Shown here one piece after another: positions 1 through 12,000 of a stretch of DNA of 64,000 nucleotides. The position numbers and the translations under genes were made by a program. Position 1 is the first letter of the stretch. Every line of letters starts with the position of its first letter. Source of the DNA: Branchiostoma floridae (taxonomy: Eukaryota > Chordata > Leptocardii > Amphioxiformes > Branchiostomatidae); assembly GCF_000003815.2 (NCBI RefSeq), contig NC_049987.1, forward strand, positions 9,721,503 through 9,785,502, given 5' to 3'. Below the pieces are notes generated by a model that was given only the letters and a program-made list of their open reading frames with translations, had not been told where the DNA came from and ran no database searches.

Positions 1-1700
1 TGAGCAATAATAATAATAATAATAATGGTTTATTTGGCAGAAGCATTTCGCAGCCTTTTGGCTGAATTACACTTCGCAGTTTTTTGGCTGAATTACACAC
101 TTCTTTCACAGAGAATCAGAAACTGGCTTCTGTGTTCTCTGACGTCACACACGACTCGGTGAGCAGTGGATCATAAGTTTTGGAACATTTCGTGTTGGAA
201 ATTACAACTTTTCCAAAATGTCTTCTACCAACACATGAAATTTCAAGTTAACAATAAAAATCATCGACAATGAAAATGTCTCATACAATGCACTAGGTAC
301 ATATAGGAATACATATTACACAGAAGAAAGGGGACAAGCGCGCCAAAAAGCGCGCTCATGAGAGCAANNNNNNNNNNNNNNNNNNNNNNNNNNNNNNNNN
401 NNNNNNNNNNNNNNNNNNNNNNNNNNNNNNNNNNNNNNNNNNNNNNNNNNNNNNNNNNNNNNNNNNNGGCTTGAATGGCAGTTCAATGACGTCATTGATG
501 TGGCTTGCCACAGTGTGTATCCTGTACGTACGGCTTCGTGACTGACGTGCCGAGCATGACGTCATTTGTGAAGTGGGAAGACCCCACTTGCGTCTGATTG
601 CAGAAGTTCAGACAAATGAATAACAAATCGTAGTGTTCCGTATCTTATGTGATACTTCGTAGAAGTAGAAATATTTATGTTTACCTTCACTTTGTCTAGC
701 GTGACAAACTACTGCTCTATTGATTCTTACCCAAATAAATTTATATTTATGGTGACCAGCCCCTCCAGCTCTGTCCTCCCCTTACTTCATAATGTTATAG
801 AACTCCACAGTCTACTACTTCACCAATAACCATGCTGACAGCCGTTTAGGCCATGCCATTGAACTTATTTGTTTGGAACGGAAGAATAAGTGGAAGAAGA
901 GAGAAACATAGCAAAAACAATATGTTTCCCTTCCGCAAAGTCGAACATAAAAAAAATACGATGACTCAGAAATAACGACAGTTTGTGAAAGTTTGCAGGC
1001 AAATCTATCATTTTACGCCAAGCATGACTTGGACGATGTTTCACTTCAATAATAATGTTTTATTGTAAATTCATACCCATGGGGCTAATTGCAAGTGAAC
1101 AAAATCAAATACATGGAGTGGTTAAAAACGGGTAAATAATCTAAATTCTAACATACAAAGGTTAACGAGTACGATTCTAACACCTACATTACTATTGCGG
1201 GGTTTGACCTCTTTTTTGAAAACAGTTGAAAATGAAATGTCCCACATTTTCTATGATAGATTGATTCGATGATCTTAGCAGCAGGTTTGTCTTTTGTGTG
1301 TTTAAAAAAAACACAATGACAATCTTCAAGGAATCTTCAACTGAAATCCAATTGTGCATCATATATTGCATATCTATACAGGACGTATATATACAGAACG
1401 TGCATGTATATAACAAGAGGTAATATTAGAAAGCTAAGAACAATGTAGGAATTATTGAAATCTTGTGGAACTTTGTTAGAGATTGATGCATATGTTTTAC
1501 CAAAATACACGCTCGTTCTAGAACAGTGTTTCATATTGATTCATTATTTCGACGTTCCAACACTATTTTGATAGAACAGAACAGAGTTAGGTCTGTTTAT
1601 AAACCTACAGCACTGTTGAAACGTAGCGCTTAGCGTCAAGTGAATTCAGTTTACTTTATTTGCACGAATCTTAACTTGTGTAATTGAAAATCGAATTGTT
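1..1700. other. No gene recognised; repeat-like DNA with gap
   Basis: The stretch opens with an AAT-type microsatellite (about 7-30) and contains a 100-N assembly gap at 368-467. The short ORFs here show no family motif, no splice-site pattern and no coding-like composition that I can support. I see nothing else that can be named. Confidence 0.5.
368..467. other. Assembly gap (100 N)
   Basis: Exactly 100 N. This is the conventional placeholder for a gap of unknown size in a draft scaffold, so distances across it are not reliable. Confidence 0.99.
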
Positions 1701-1704
1701 CGCG

Positions 1705-2094
1705 ATGGCTAGTTTACCAATTTGCCAGTGGGCTTTTACGCGGTTTCGCGGGGTTAGAAAGAAGTTGGACCGCCCAACAGCCTCCAACGCGTCAGGCCAA
1801 CAAGGCCAAGGTCGTTGAAAGGAAACTGACGAACCGGACACACTTTGCTCTGAAGACATGCAGAGGCCAGACAGCTTAACAGAAAGCATGTATTTGTTTT
1901 TGAAGACGTTAACCAAAGAGAAATTCCTGGCAGGAGTACCGTCAGTGTGCTCAGGCCTGAAGTGCCTGCTCTCACAGCGCCATGTGAGCGGGAAGATTTT
2001 GGATGCCGGGTTGACCTACATACCCATGGCAACAACCAACCCTGTCAGGAGGAAACAGTGGATACAAACCTGGAACTCCATCAACGGGAGATAG
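1705..2094 (+). pseudogene. Interrupted ORF of unknown identity
   Basis: An ATG at 1705 (starting MASLPICQWAF) opens a frame that meets one TGA near 1816 and then stays open to a TAG ending at 2094. The second part is about 78 residues from an internal ATG at 1858. Removing the single stop would give about 129 residues, with a basic start and a Lys/Arg-rich end. I recognise no domain. It could be a decayed ORF, a sequencing error, or an exon using the AAG|GTCGTT donor-like site just before the stop. Weakly supported. Confidence 0.25.
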
Positions 2095-2155
2095 CCAAGC
2101 TAGGTATGGACAGAGAATTGGTTTAAACATTTTTTTTTGGTGACATTTTTTTTTC

Positions 2156-2210
2156 CGGGGAGTTGGGCTGGGTGGACTACACCAAGTAGTTCACTCAGCC
2201 CCACTCCCCG
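2156..2210. repeat. Strong hairpin, 25-bp arms
   Basis: Arms 2156-2180 and 2186-2210 are inverted repeats matching at 22 of 25 positions around a 5-base loop (ACCAA). The stem is GC-rich (starts CGGGGAGT). It lies 62 bp after the interrupted ORF. It could be the end of a foldback element or a structured RNA; no family recognised. Confidence 0.7.
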
Positions 2211-3084
2211 ATCCAAGCAGATGTTGGCTCAGATTGCTTTGTCGCGCTTTGTATCTTGATTGATCTTGTCAGGTTTTCTTCGTTAGGCCTTTTTTTTTGT
2301 TGGCGGGCAAAGAGAAATCCTGACAAAAGCCCTACAAAAACGCCCATAAATACGTATAAAAGAAGACAACTGGAACCGAATCTCTGCTTGGAGAGTATGG
2401 GCGGACGCAAGATGATTGGTCGAGATTTTGAATAGCATATTTGGCATTATACCAACGTACGTGGCCTGGTGGCCTCTGATAAGGTTATCATATCTTGACA
2501 GAGATGTCATGGGTGGAATGGGATCGCACTACTAAGATCCCTGAAGTAACTTTAATACAGGTGTATGCCTCTTGCAATGGTTACATACATGCTAATACAT
2601 TAACAACGTCATCGTCCCTTAAATCTATAACGTTAACGTTACTTCCTGAAGATGAGACAGAAATCAAACGAAAATGTTTCATGAAAATCGTTTTCCATGC
2701 CGCCTTATATTGTGTCGTTTGGTTATGAATTGAGGTTCAACGAAACATTGATCCCGGACAAGGCTGTTTAACTGTGGCTGTTTACAGTCAGTCAATGTGT
2801 ATCTAACGCCTCCTAGCGGTTGTCAACGCCATGACCTAATTTGGAGGTAACCGGAGGCTACCTTAGGAGTTTTCATGCTCCAGATTTAACCATCTATTTA
2901 GCCACATAGAAAATAAAGTTGGCAGTCAAATATTAAAATTCTCCTAAACTTTATGGTACAATATTAACATATGAAATTTTTGACGAAAAATCACACAGAT
3001 TTATTTGCGAAGGTGAGTCGTAAACCCTAAAGTAACCTTTTGTAACCCGAATACGACACAGTCACCAGTGCACAAGAATCCAAG

Positions 3085-6000
3085 ATGGCGATGCGCGTAC
3101 CAAAAGCGCCGGGTCTGGCGCAAATGCTAAAAGACGGCTCCAAGGTAAGGTATTTGCCTTCAAAAAGGACTCTAAAAGAAACCTGAACATGTATTTAATC
3201 TTGATGTGTGATCTTACAGGTCTAGGTCGCCGTATTTTGTCGTCTCTCTTTGTGACTTTTGTGGGTATGTGATCTGCACGTGCAGCTTGCTAGAACATTC
3301 TACACAAATCGTGGGAGGGGGGCACAAATTATTCCCCCTTACATTCGTTTTATTTCGGGCAATATGGGCAAAAATTGTCCAGAGTATGGACCTGAACAAG
3401 AACAACATATGATACAGTTATCAAAGGAAGTACCCAGCTTGAGAAGTCAAACTGATAAGCAAGTATCAGACCATGAAGTCATGTCATTTTTTTTGCAAGT
3501 CAGGCATATCTGCTCGTTCTTCTGTATCTTTTAACATTTTAAGTTTTATGTTGCAAATCGTTGAAGACATCTTCCGGATGGTTCATCGACAGTAGACAGT
3601 AAAACCACTATAAGGGCTTGAAAGACAGAGTCGAATAAAATTTACCTACCATAATTTTCTCTCGTGAATAGAATGTAATTATATTATATTAATGTACATT
3701 GTTCGGTTCGACAGATCCCCTAAAGAAAATTCAATTTACCAGTACATGATTTTCACTAAGCGAAGCTGATCAGCCTGATTTGACTGAAATATGAGCAGAT
3801 TTTCTCTACACATTAGTCATTAACTTGATTAAGCATGTGTGTGAAATTTCCATCTTCAGACATACCATGGTCTGGAGGAGGCTGTGTACAGGAACATTGA
3901 TGCCTGTCGTGAGCTGGCCAAAACGACGCGGACTGCCTACGGACCCAACGGTAAGGTTATGAAACAGTCTCCTGGGAATCGAACCCAGGTCCTCCAGCTT
4001 ACATGTACTAACTCATCACCAAAACCATTAGGCCAAAAGGTTCTGACCAGTTGGACTGGTCAGTTGGTGGTGCTTGAGCCACACTGTTACACTAGGTTCC
4101 AAAAATATTTCTGTTAGTACAGGTAGAGTTAGGTTTGAAAGATTTAGATGTAACATTTAGTTATAACCAGGTGCCACCATGTGCCTTTGAATATATTGAC
4201 TGTATTGTGTTATTGAGTAGAGCAGTCATAGTTATTCTGGTTGACTAATTCAGTTTTTGACCTTCGTATTTGCTTCAAAGATAATTTCATTGTTTTTTTT
4301 TTTCATTATGAAATAAGGTGTTATTTTACTATTTTTAGCAACACTAACATTTAGCTCAACTGTGACCACCAGTTTGAGCACGTATTGTAATGTCATGGAA
4401 ATAAGTAGATTCTTCTTCATTGGTTTATTGGTTGTTGAAAGCCAAGAAGCTCACACTTAAAGGGGCATTCCACTCCAGAAGCGGGTATCATAATTCATCA
4501 GAGAATAAATTGTTATGCTTGAATCAACCTCCTTGGTCAAATGTACCATGAGTTGAAGCCTGAACGCAGGGTGTGCATTATAGCGATCGACTTCTTGAAT
4601 TCCCCGCTAGTCCCTTACCAACAATCCCAGAATTCAATGCGCATGGTGTGTTACGGACGGGCTGGATCGACAAAGCCGCCAAGGACTCTTCCAGTTGAAA
4701 AGGTTGGTACTGGCATGAATTTCGATGTTAGATGCTCAGAATTGCTTTTAGGGCTAGAATAAATATGTGTGCACAACCTCTATCAGAACTGGTAGGCAAA
4801 CGCGTTCCAATCATTATTTGCGGGCCATTCTGTAGCGATCTGCCAATATGTAGATAGTCATTTTTAGATAGCAGAATGGTCCGTAAAAAGTTGCCAAATT
4901 TCTGTATTCCGAGGTTCGCTGAGCATCAGACTTTTTGTGTACCTTCCTAAATGTCCGATAGTAATTTTACCGTTTTCGGTTTGCTCTCACTCACTCAGCG
5001 TACCGAGATATTGGGCCCGAAACTGACCATGAAAGTAGCGTGTTTACTGTTAGCGGCGTCATTTTTAGCCTCCACCAGGCCTTGCTACGGGGGTGCGTGG
5101 ATCGTACAATTCGGGAAAAAAATCGGGAATTGGCCAAGGGAATCAGTCCACGATTAGATTCACATTTCCCCTCCACGGCCGACCAACCTCTCTGGTAGCA
5201 AACCCTTGCCTTTGGCAAATTATTCTCCTTATGAAACCAGCGTAGTCAGTCTGGTATTGAGGCTATCCATTTTTTGTTTTGACATACGTCACATGCACGT
5301 GTATGGCGACAAGCGACTACTTTCAGCTCTCACTACAGTGCTAAAATCTCTGCATCCCGGAAAGCTAAGGTCTTCAAACGTTTTGTGTACATTCCTTAAC
5401 TGTTTGATAGTAACTCGACTGCTTTCGTTAAATTTGTAGTTATACCGTTTACGAGAAATTGGGCCTGAAATTGACCTTGCATTCAGAGTGTTTTCGGCTA
5501 GCGACGCCATTTTTTGTTGACATGTGATGACCTAGTTTACTACAGTGATAATATCTCTGCATCCTGAAAAGCTAAGGTCTTCAAACTTTTTATGTGCATT
5601 CCTAAATGTTTGATAGTGACTCGACTACTTTTGTTAAGCTCGTAGTTATACCGTTTACGAGAAATCGGGCCCCAAAATCGGCCTTGCATTCAGAAGTGTT
5701 CACGGCCACGCCATAATTTTTGTTGACATACGATTACCAAACTTTTACATTGTATTCAAGTGCTAACATCTCTGTATTCCCCAAAACTACGGTCTTCAAA
5801 CTTTTTGTGTACATTCCAAAATGTCTGGTAGTCACTCGACTGCCTGTAGTTGTACAATTTACAAGAAATTGTTCCCAAGGTTGGCTAAGATAGCAGACAC
5901 CACCGGAAGTGCAGGATTTGCAGAATTCCATAGCATGCAATAATGTCATAGAGTTCCATGTCTTTAAAATTATGCATGAACTGGTGCATAACTGCCACTT

Positions 6001-9000
6001 CTGTTTTTGTTTGATAGAAAAGAGAAGGACGTGGTTGAGGAAAAGCCCAAGTCAAAAGGTAATTAATTTTTAATTTCATTACTAGTAGAAAAGTGTCCTC
6101 ATGTGCCTACTTACATGTATGTATATTTATTTCTTAAAATGACAACACTGGATTTGTCAAGGGACATGATATGTTTGGTAAGATTACTTGTTCTGGTAAA
6201 AAAGATTGACAGAAGTATATGATTTGGGCTAATGGACTAGGCACTGGTATACCTTAAAGTCAAACCAAAATATTTACTGCACTAACAGATTTTGTAGTGC
6301 ATGCCAAATTTAATCATTATCATGACAAGCTTATAATTGCTTCTTTCCTGGGAGTGACTCTGAAATTAATATAAGAAATGTTCTCTGTTTTGGCATGTAA
6401 AAGAATATGTGGCTACTATACTGTATAGTAGCTAGTGTAAATCTATATTTAAAACCTTTCAAATATCCGATTTAAGAATTATAGTCAGTACAGTAATATA
6501 TATTGGGTGCAGAAATGTGCTAAGCACTGTTATAAGTGATATATTCTTTTGTAGGCAGCCCAGAAGCCATTCTTGCTTGCTTGCATGTTTTGTGTTTTGC
6601 ATGCTTGATGGATGTTATATTCAGAAAAGCCATCCTGGAGTTGGGTGATGTTGTAATACTAAGATCATACTAATAGTTCATGTATGGTCGATTTCAGCAA
6701 AAGGTTGACATGGAAGAGTCAGTTTTTGCATGGAAAGGGAGATGGAGTTTGTAAATTTCAGCCTCTCTTGTTATTCATGATTGTCATTTTTAACATAGAT
6801 GCAAATGTGGCCTAGTATTATTTTGTCATCAATGAATATCTTAATCACAAGAACATTGTTGACTTCAGAATATATTCTTTGCAGTTGACCTAAGGCAGCG
6901 GTTGGACTACAGTAAGAGGCTAGGAGACTATGTGGTCAAAAACATCTATGAGAAGAAACAGGACTACACTTTCAAAAAGAAAGGTGTTGAAGGCTGTCAT
7001 ACACAGGCGTCGGGAGTTTTGTGGTGGCTAGGTGCTCCAAAAGCCTGACTTTCCAGGCCAGACAATGAAACTGCAATTGCACAGTACCGTTCAAGATTTA
7101 CAGGCTAGTAAACGAGTCTCGTTTGGAACTCTACTGTTTTCATGGTCATGTTTTCTCATTTTTGTTATGTTTTTTTTAGCATACATGCTTTATATGACAA
7201 AACTACATGTAGTTTCTGTTTTGAACGTTTCAAAACTGCTGCTCCTATTTCTCTTAGACACAAGAAATGTGAAAATATAAATATTAATTCATGAACATGC
7301 AACTTGAACATGTTGGCAGTATATGTACTGATTTTATATGACAGGCTATATTATTATGTCAATAACTGAATAAGGACAAGTTCACATTGTATATCCAGTG
7401 GATCATTTTATTCATAAATATCCTGCCTACATATGTCAGAAACAAATGCTGTTTTACAACAATATATGTGTGTCCACCAAAGTTTTCCCTACCTATTTTT
7501 GAAAATTACACAGAAATGTAATTGTATATTGATATAATATACATGTCTTTCTTGCTGTATATCTAGTTCAAAGGAATATGAAAATAAGGATACTTAATAT
7601 GTTCAAGGTTTCTATTTGGCCTGTTGTATAAACCATAAATAGGTAGATAAATTTATACAGGTGAGGTAGATAGATGTCCGCATTTGGTTGAATGCACCTG
7701 TTATAGTGCAAATGATGTGGAAACTGTGTAACACTGTTATCAAGATTGTTTTATTTTAGCAGTAAAGCCTCACCCTCATTCTAATTCTAACCCCAAGCTT
7801 AACAAGAATGGATAACCCTAACAGTAAAAAGTTAGTACAATACAGATTTATAGATCACTCTCTGGTTTAACGTCAGATCAATTTAGCAATTGAACATGTG
7901 GTGGCGAAATATCTTAACAGGAAAATGTCCTATGTAATTAGTCTCATCTTTATAGGGATAAGTCTGTCTTATTTTGGTGACTGCACAGGCTGGAACCACG
8001 CGCCACACTGATCTCCCAAGATGATTCTTGTGGACCCAGCACGAAAACTGTCTGTACGCTGACAGTTGTAAGATTCTGGGAGAAACAAAAATGCATGTAA
8101 ATTGTAATGTTATATTTTTTTTGTATTAAAAGATTGCAACAAGTACACTGCTTGCCATTTTGTTTCAATCTGGTTATTTTCAGATCTTGGTATTGCCCTA
8201 ACAGCCCCCCCTCCAAACATTTCCAACTTTTCACACTAAATTGGTGGCACAAGTTATCACAAAACTGTCCATTTCTTCACACAAAAAGTACCGGAAACGA
8301 GGTTTAAAAACTTTTAGGTGCACAACATATCAGGTAATATACTGTAGTGAAAAAAGGTTCCTGAAAAATTTTAGTATGATTCATACTTACTAAGTTCAGA
8401 ATGGTGCAGGTAAAATTTGTCTGGTGCAGGTAATTTCCAATGTTACCTGCACCAGTGCAGGTATACAAAAAAACAGTATTTCGAGTCCTGCTAATAGATT
8501 TATATACAGGTCACAAATTCGACCACATGCGGCTATGTTTCCTTAAGCTCACCATCGTGCGACCCCACACACAGATCGTGCAAAATAAATGGAACAGAAA
8601 CACAAAATCTACATTTACCTATTTCTCAATAGCTCCCTGACATCTTCCAGTCCAAGTCATTTTGTCACTGTAGATAATATAAGTGCAGTTTTCAGTGCAG
8701 ACCTCATGAGACGGGATGGAATTCCTCGTGTAGCTTGACGCATTTCAGCTGGCTACGGCCGCTCCCGACGCCCATACCGCTGCGATCGGGGTTGCTGTGG
8801 TCCACGGGATCTGTCAGCTCACGAAGGTCGTGGCAACACATACACTCACACACTGTAGGCTGCAGTTGTAGTCTCGCATCTGCACCATATGCTTCTTGGT
8901 GCTAGCATGCATGCAACCCTCCGTCTCGTAATCCCGGCCGTCTCATGCCGCCTCTGGTTGCGTGGCGGTCCCAGCAAAGGCTTCTGCAGGCTGATTGTTC

Positions 9001-12000
9001 TCATCGCTACTCTCCGACTCTTCAGAATCACGTTCAGGCTCATATGCGTATGGCATAATGTAGTCTGGGTCGAACTAGTCTGAGCCACGGCCGCCTGAGT
9101 CCGCCATGACACTTTGTCGTCTGCTTCGTGTTTTGATCTGTGCGGATGCCCATATTTGGAAAACCCGTGACGTCAGGTCAAAGCCGAGAATTGGAAGCGG
9201 TCCCGTATGGGGGTTCATAGGTTTAGAACAGTGTTTGGTCGAAAAGTCAGTCGTGGTGATTTAGTCAAAAGTCGGGTGCATTTGTATTCCGAAGAGTGTA
9301 ATATATATGGGAAAAATACCCGTTTCATGAGTGGAATCCCCCTTTAACCAATCATAATGTGTTTTAACAGGAATGAATAAGATGGTGATCAACCATCTTG
9401 AGAAGCTGTTTGTGACCAACGATGCAGCCACCATCATGAAAGAACTAGAGGTGAGTCGGCTGGTCCCATCTTTTTTTGAAATGATGCTTTTTTTAAATAC
9501 AATTTTGAGCAGACAGGTTTAGCACACTATTAGCAATGGGAGCTACAAACGTAAGAATATACATTTGTGATATATGTGAAAGGTCCTTCTGTCAAAATTT
9601 GACCACAGTCTATTCCTTCTGATTTTCTTGCAAACAGTAACCTTCCTAAGATGCATTTACTTGAAATGTAGACATTGTCACCTTTACTGTAGACTAGCTA
9701 AAATACAACCAAACATGATTTTCAGAGGTTTCTGATAGTATGGTAGCATTTAACATTTATCTACTAGTTTGTAAAGATCTATGACGTGATGATGATACAT
9801 TGACATGGTATACCAAAGTTATGTCCAAAGTCTATTAGAATTTGTCATAGTTAATCCTTTTCCCAAACCTTGTCAGAATCATGTATAAATGATCCCATCT
9901 TTCTGTCATGTTTTCCCAGGTCCAACACCCCGCAGCTAAGATGATCATCCTGGCCTCACAGATGCAGGAACAGGAAGTCGGTGATGGCACCAACTTTATC
10001 CTGGTGTTTGCCGGCGCCCTCTTGCACAATGCTGAGGAACTGCTCCGAATGGTGGGTGGTTTTACAAAACTGAAAAAAACTCATTTTGTAGTGTGTTTAA
10101 CTTTGTTCTCTTTTTGTTGTGATCATCACAGGTTTAAGTGTAGGTTCTTTTTCTGCACAGGGTTTGTCTCCAACAGAAGTCATTGATGGATACAACATGG
10201 CAGCAAAGAAAGCCCTTGAAATCTTGCCAGGTAAGAAAAATAATTCTCTGGTCATAAAATCTAAAATTTTGCAGGTTTCTAGATCTTCAGATATATGTAT
10301 TGAAAAAATAGATAATTTAGTAATATTTAGTAATATTTTTATTATTCTAGTCTTGATGATTTGGCAGAGTCAACAATGATAACATGACTGTAATGGGTCA
10401 TGTGACCACATGTTAAACGTGTTCTTTAATTTTAATGTCTTGTTCATCTTTAAAAGATCTGGTGTGCGGTGAAGTGAAGGACCTTCGGAAAAGTGAGGAG
10501 GTTTTCAAGGTCATTCGAACGGCGGTTGCCGAGCAAGCAGTACGGAAACGAGGACTTCCTCTCTAATCTCATCACCAAAGCATGCAGTAAGGCTTTTACT
10601 GTTGATTTCTTGCCACTTAAATGTTTTACTTGTAACTACATTTGTATGTATTGGTAGTTTATGTATGTATGTATAAACATGTATCAGAATATAAGTCTAC
10701 AGAAGGAACATTTGGGAAACATGGGAAGTTATTGACATTTTCCTATTATTATTCATTGCATGACTACAGTATACACTATGAAGAAATTAAGGTATTTATG
10801 TAGCATACACTGCACATTGCTATCTGTAGTGATTGTTAAAGCTGCTCTGACATGTCTTGTGTTTTCCCTTTAGTTATGGTGCATCCCAAGAAGTCAGCTT
10901 TCAATGTGGACAGTGTCCGAGTCTGCAAAATGCTGGTCAGTGTTTAAGACCTTTTGGTCCCTTTTTCAGCTTGTTGAATAATTGCATTGTAACTCGTGTC
11001 TTTTGCTGTCACTATATTTTTTTTTGGTCATCATTTTAAGTGCATAGACTGAAAATGGAACAAAAGGTGTAAAGCCTATCACCTGTGTTACCGCAGGGCT
11101 GTGGAGTTTACCAGTCCACAGTTATCCAGGGCATGGTCTTCAAGCGGGAGGCAGAAAGCGACCTCGTCAAGGCCAAAGATGCCAAGATCGTTGTGTACAC
11201 GTGTCCGTTTGACATGGGGAACACAGAGACCAAAGGCACGGTCCTCATCAAGTCTGCCAAGGAGCTGATGGACTTCAGCAAGGGGGAGGAAGGTCTGATG
11301 GATGCGGTAAGTTGGATTGGGTACATTCTACATAGAAAGTTTATTTGCAAGTTCATGCCCGTAGGCTAATTGCAAGTACATGGTAGAAACAAGATATGTA
11401 TGTAACAATGAACTGTGATAAATATAATTATACAAAGAGACTACTTGAATACTAGTGTTGACTATATCTAGATAGGTTGGGTTTGACTTCTTTTTTGGAA
11501 GCAGAGGAAGACAAAGTGTCCCACTGTTTTTATAATTTGTAGGTTTTGTGATTTTAAGAGGAAAGTCAAGTTCTTAAGTACAACTACAACCACAGTTACA
11601 AACTGATCCATCTACTTGAATAACGTTATGTATCTTACCTCCTGGATGACTTTCTTAGACGATTTATAATCTGTTACGATGAAAGGAACTCTGCTTCTTC
11701 TTACTGTGTGAGATTTGTGGATTAGGTATTATTCTTTGGTTGACTATTCCTTTGCTGGTTGCTATGTGATGAAATGTTGCCATATTGAGAAACATAGAAT
11801 GTTAATCTTGTGTAGGAATCTTTGGTAGATCTTTCTTTAAAAAAATGTTTTATTACTTTTGCATTAAAAATCATAAAGGAAATTTTGAATCATTGAAATC
11901 ACCAAGCCCTGCAACAGTAACACTAAGAATATACTTTGCTTCTTCACACCTTAAGATGGTAAAATCGATAGCAGATACTGGCGCCAAGGTTGTCGTGTCT

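Larger units (their letters stand above)
4457..9347. mobile_element. Possible TTAA-flanked element with inverted ends
   Basis: The left end is TTAA followed by AGGGGCATTCCACT (from 4457). The right end is the inverse, ending AGTGGAATCCCCCT then TTAA (to 9347). The ends match inverted for about 32 bases with few differences. TTAA at both borders fits piggyBac-type target sites. The right end is 23 bp before CCT8 exon 3. Whether the 4.9 kb between is one element or two solo ends is not resolved: the interior holds degenerate tandem repeats (4900-5900), a decayed ORF (8704-9107) and two exon-like segments. Inference. Confidence 0.4.

Noticed and set aside
1705-2210. Selenoprotein with in-frame TGA and SECIS hairpin
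   Set aside because: The hairpin lacks the quartet and AA-loop features of a SECIS, and no selenoprotein family matches.
3970-4040. tRNA gene on the minus strand
   Set aside because: A and B boxes are present but there is no cloverleaf acceptor or anticodon stem; better explained as a SINE.
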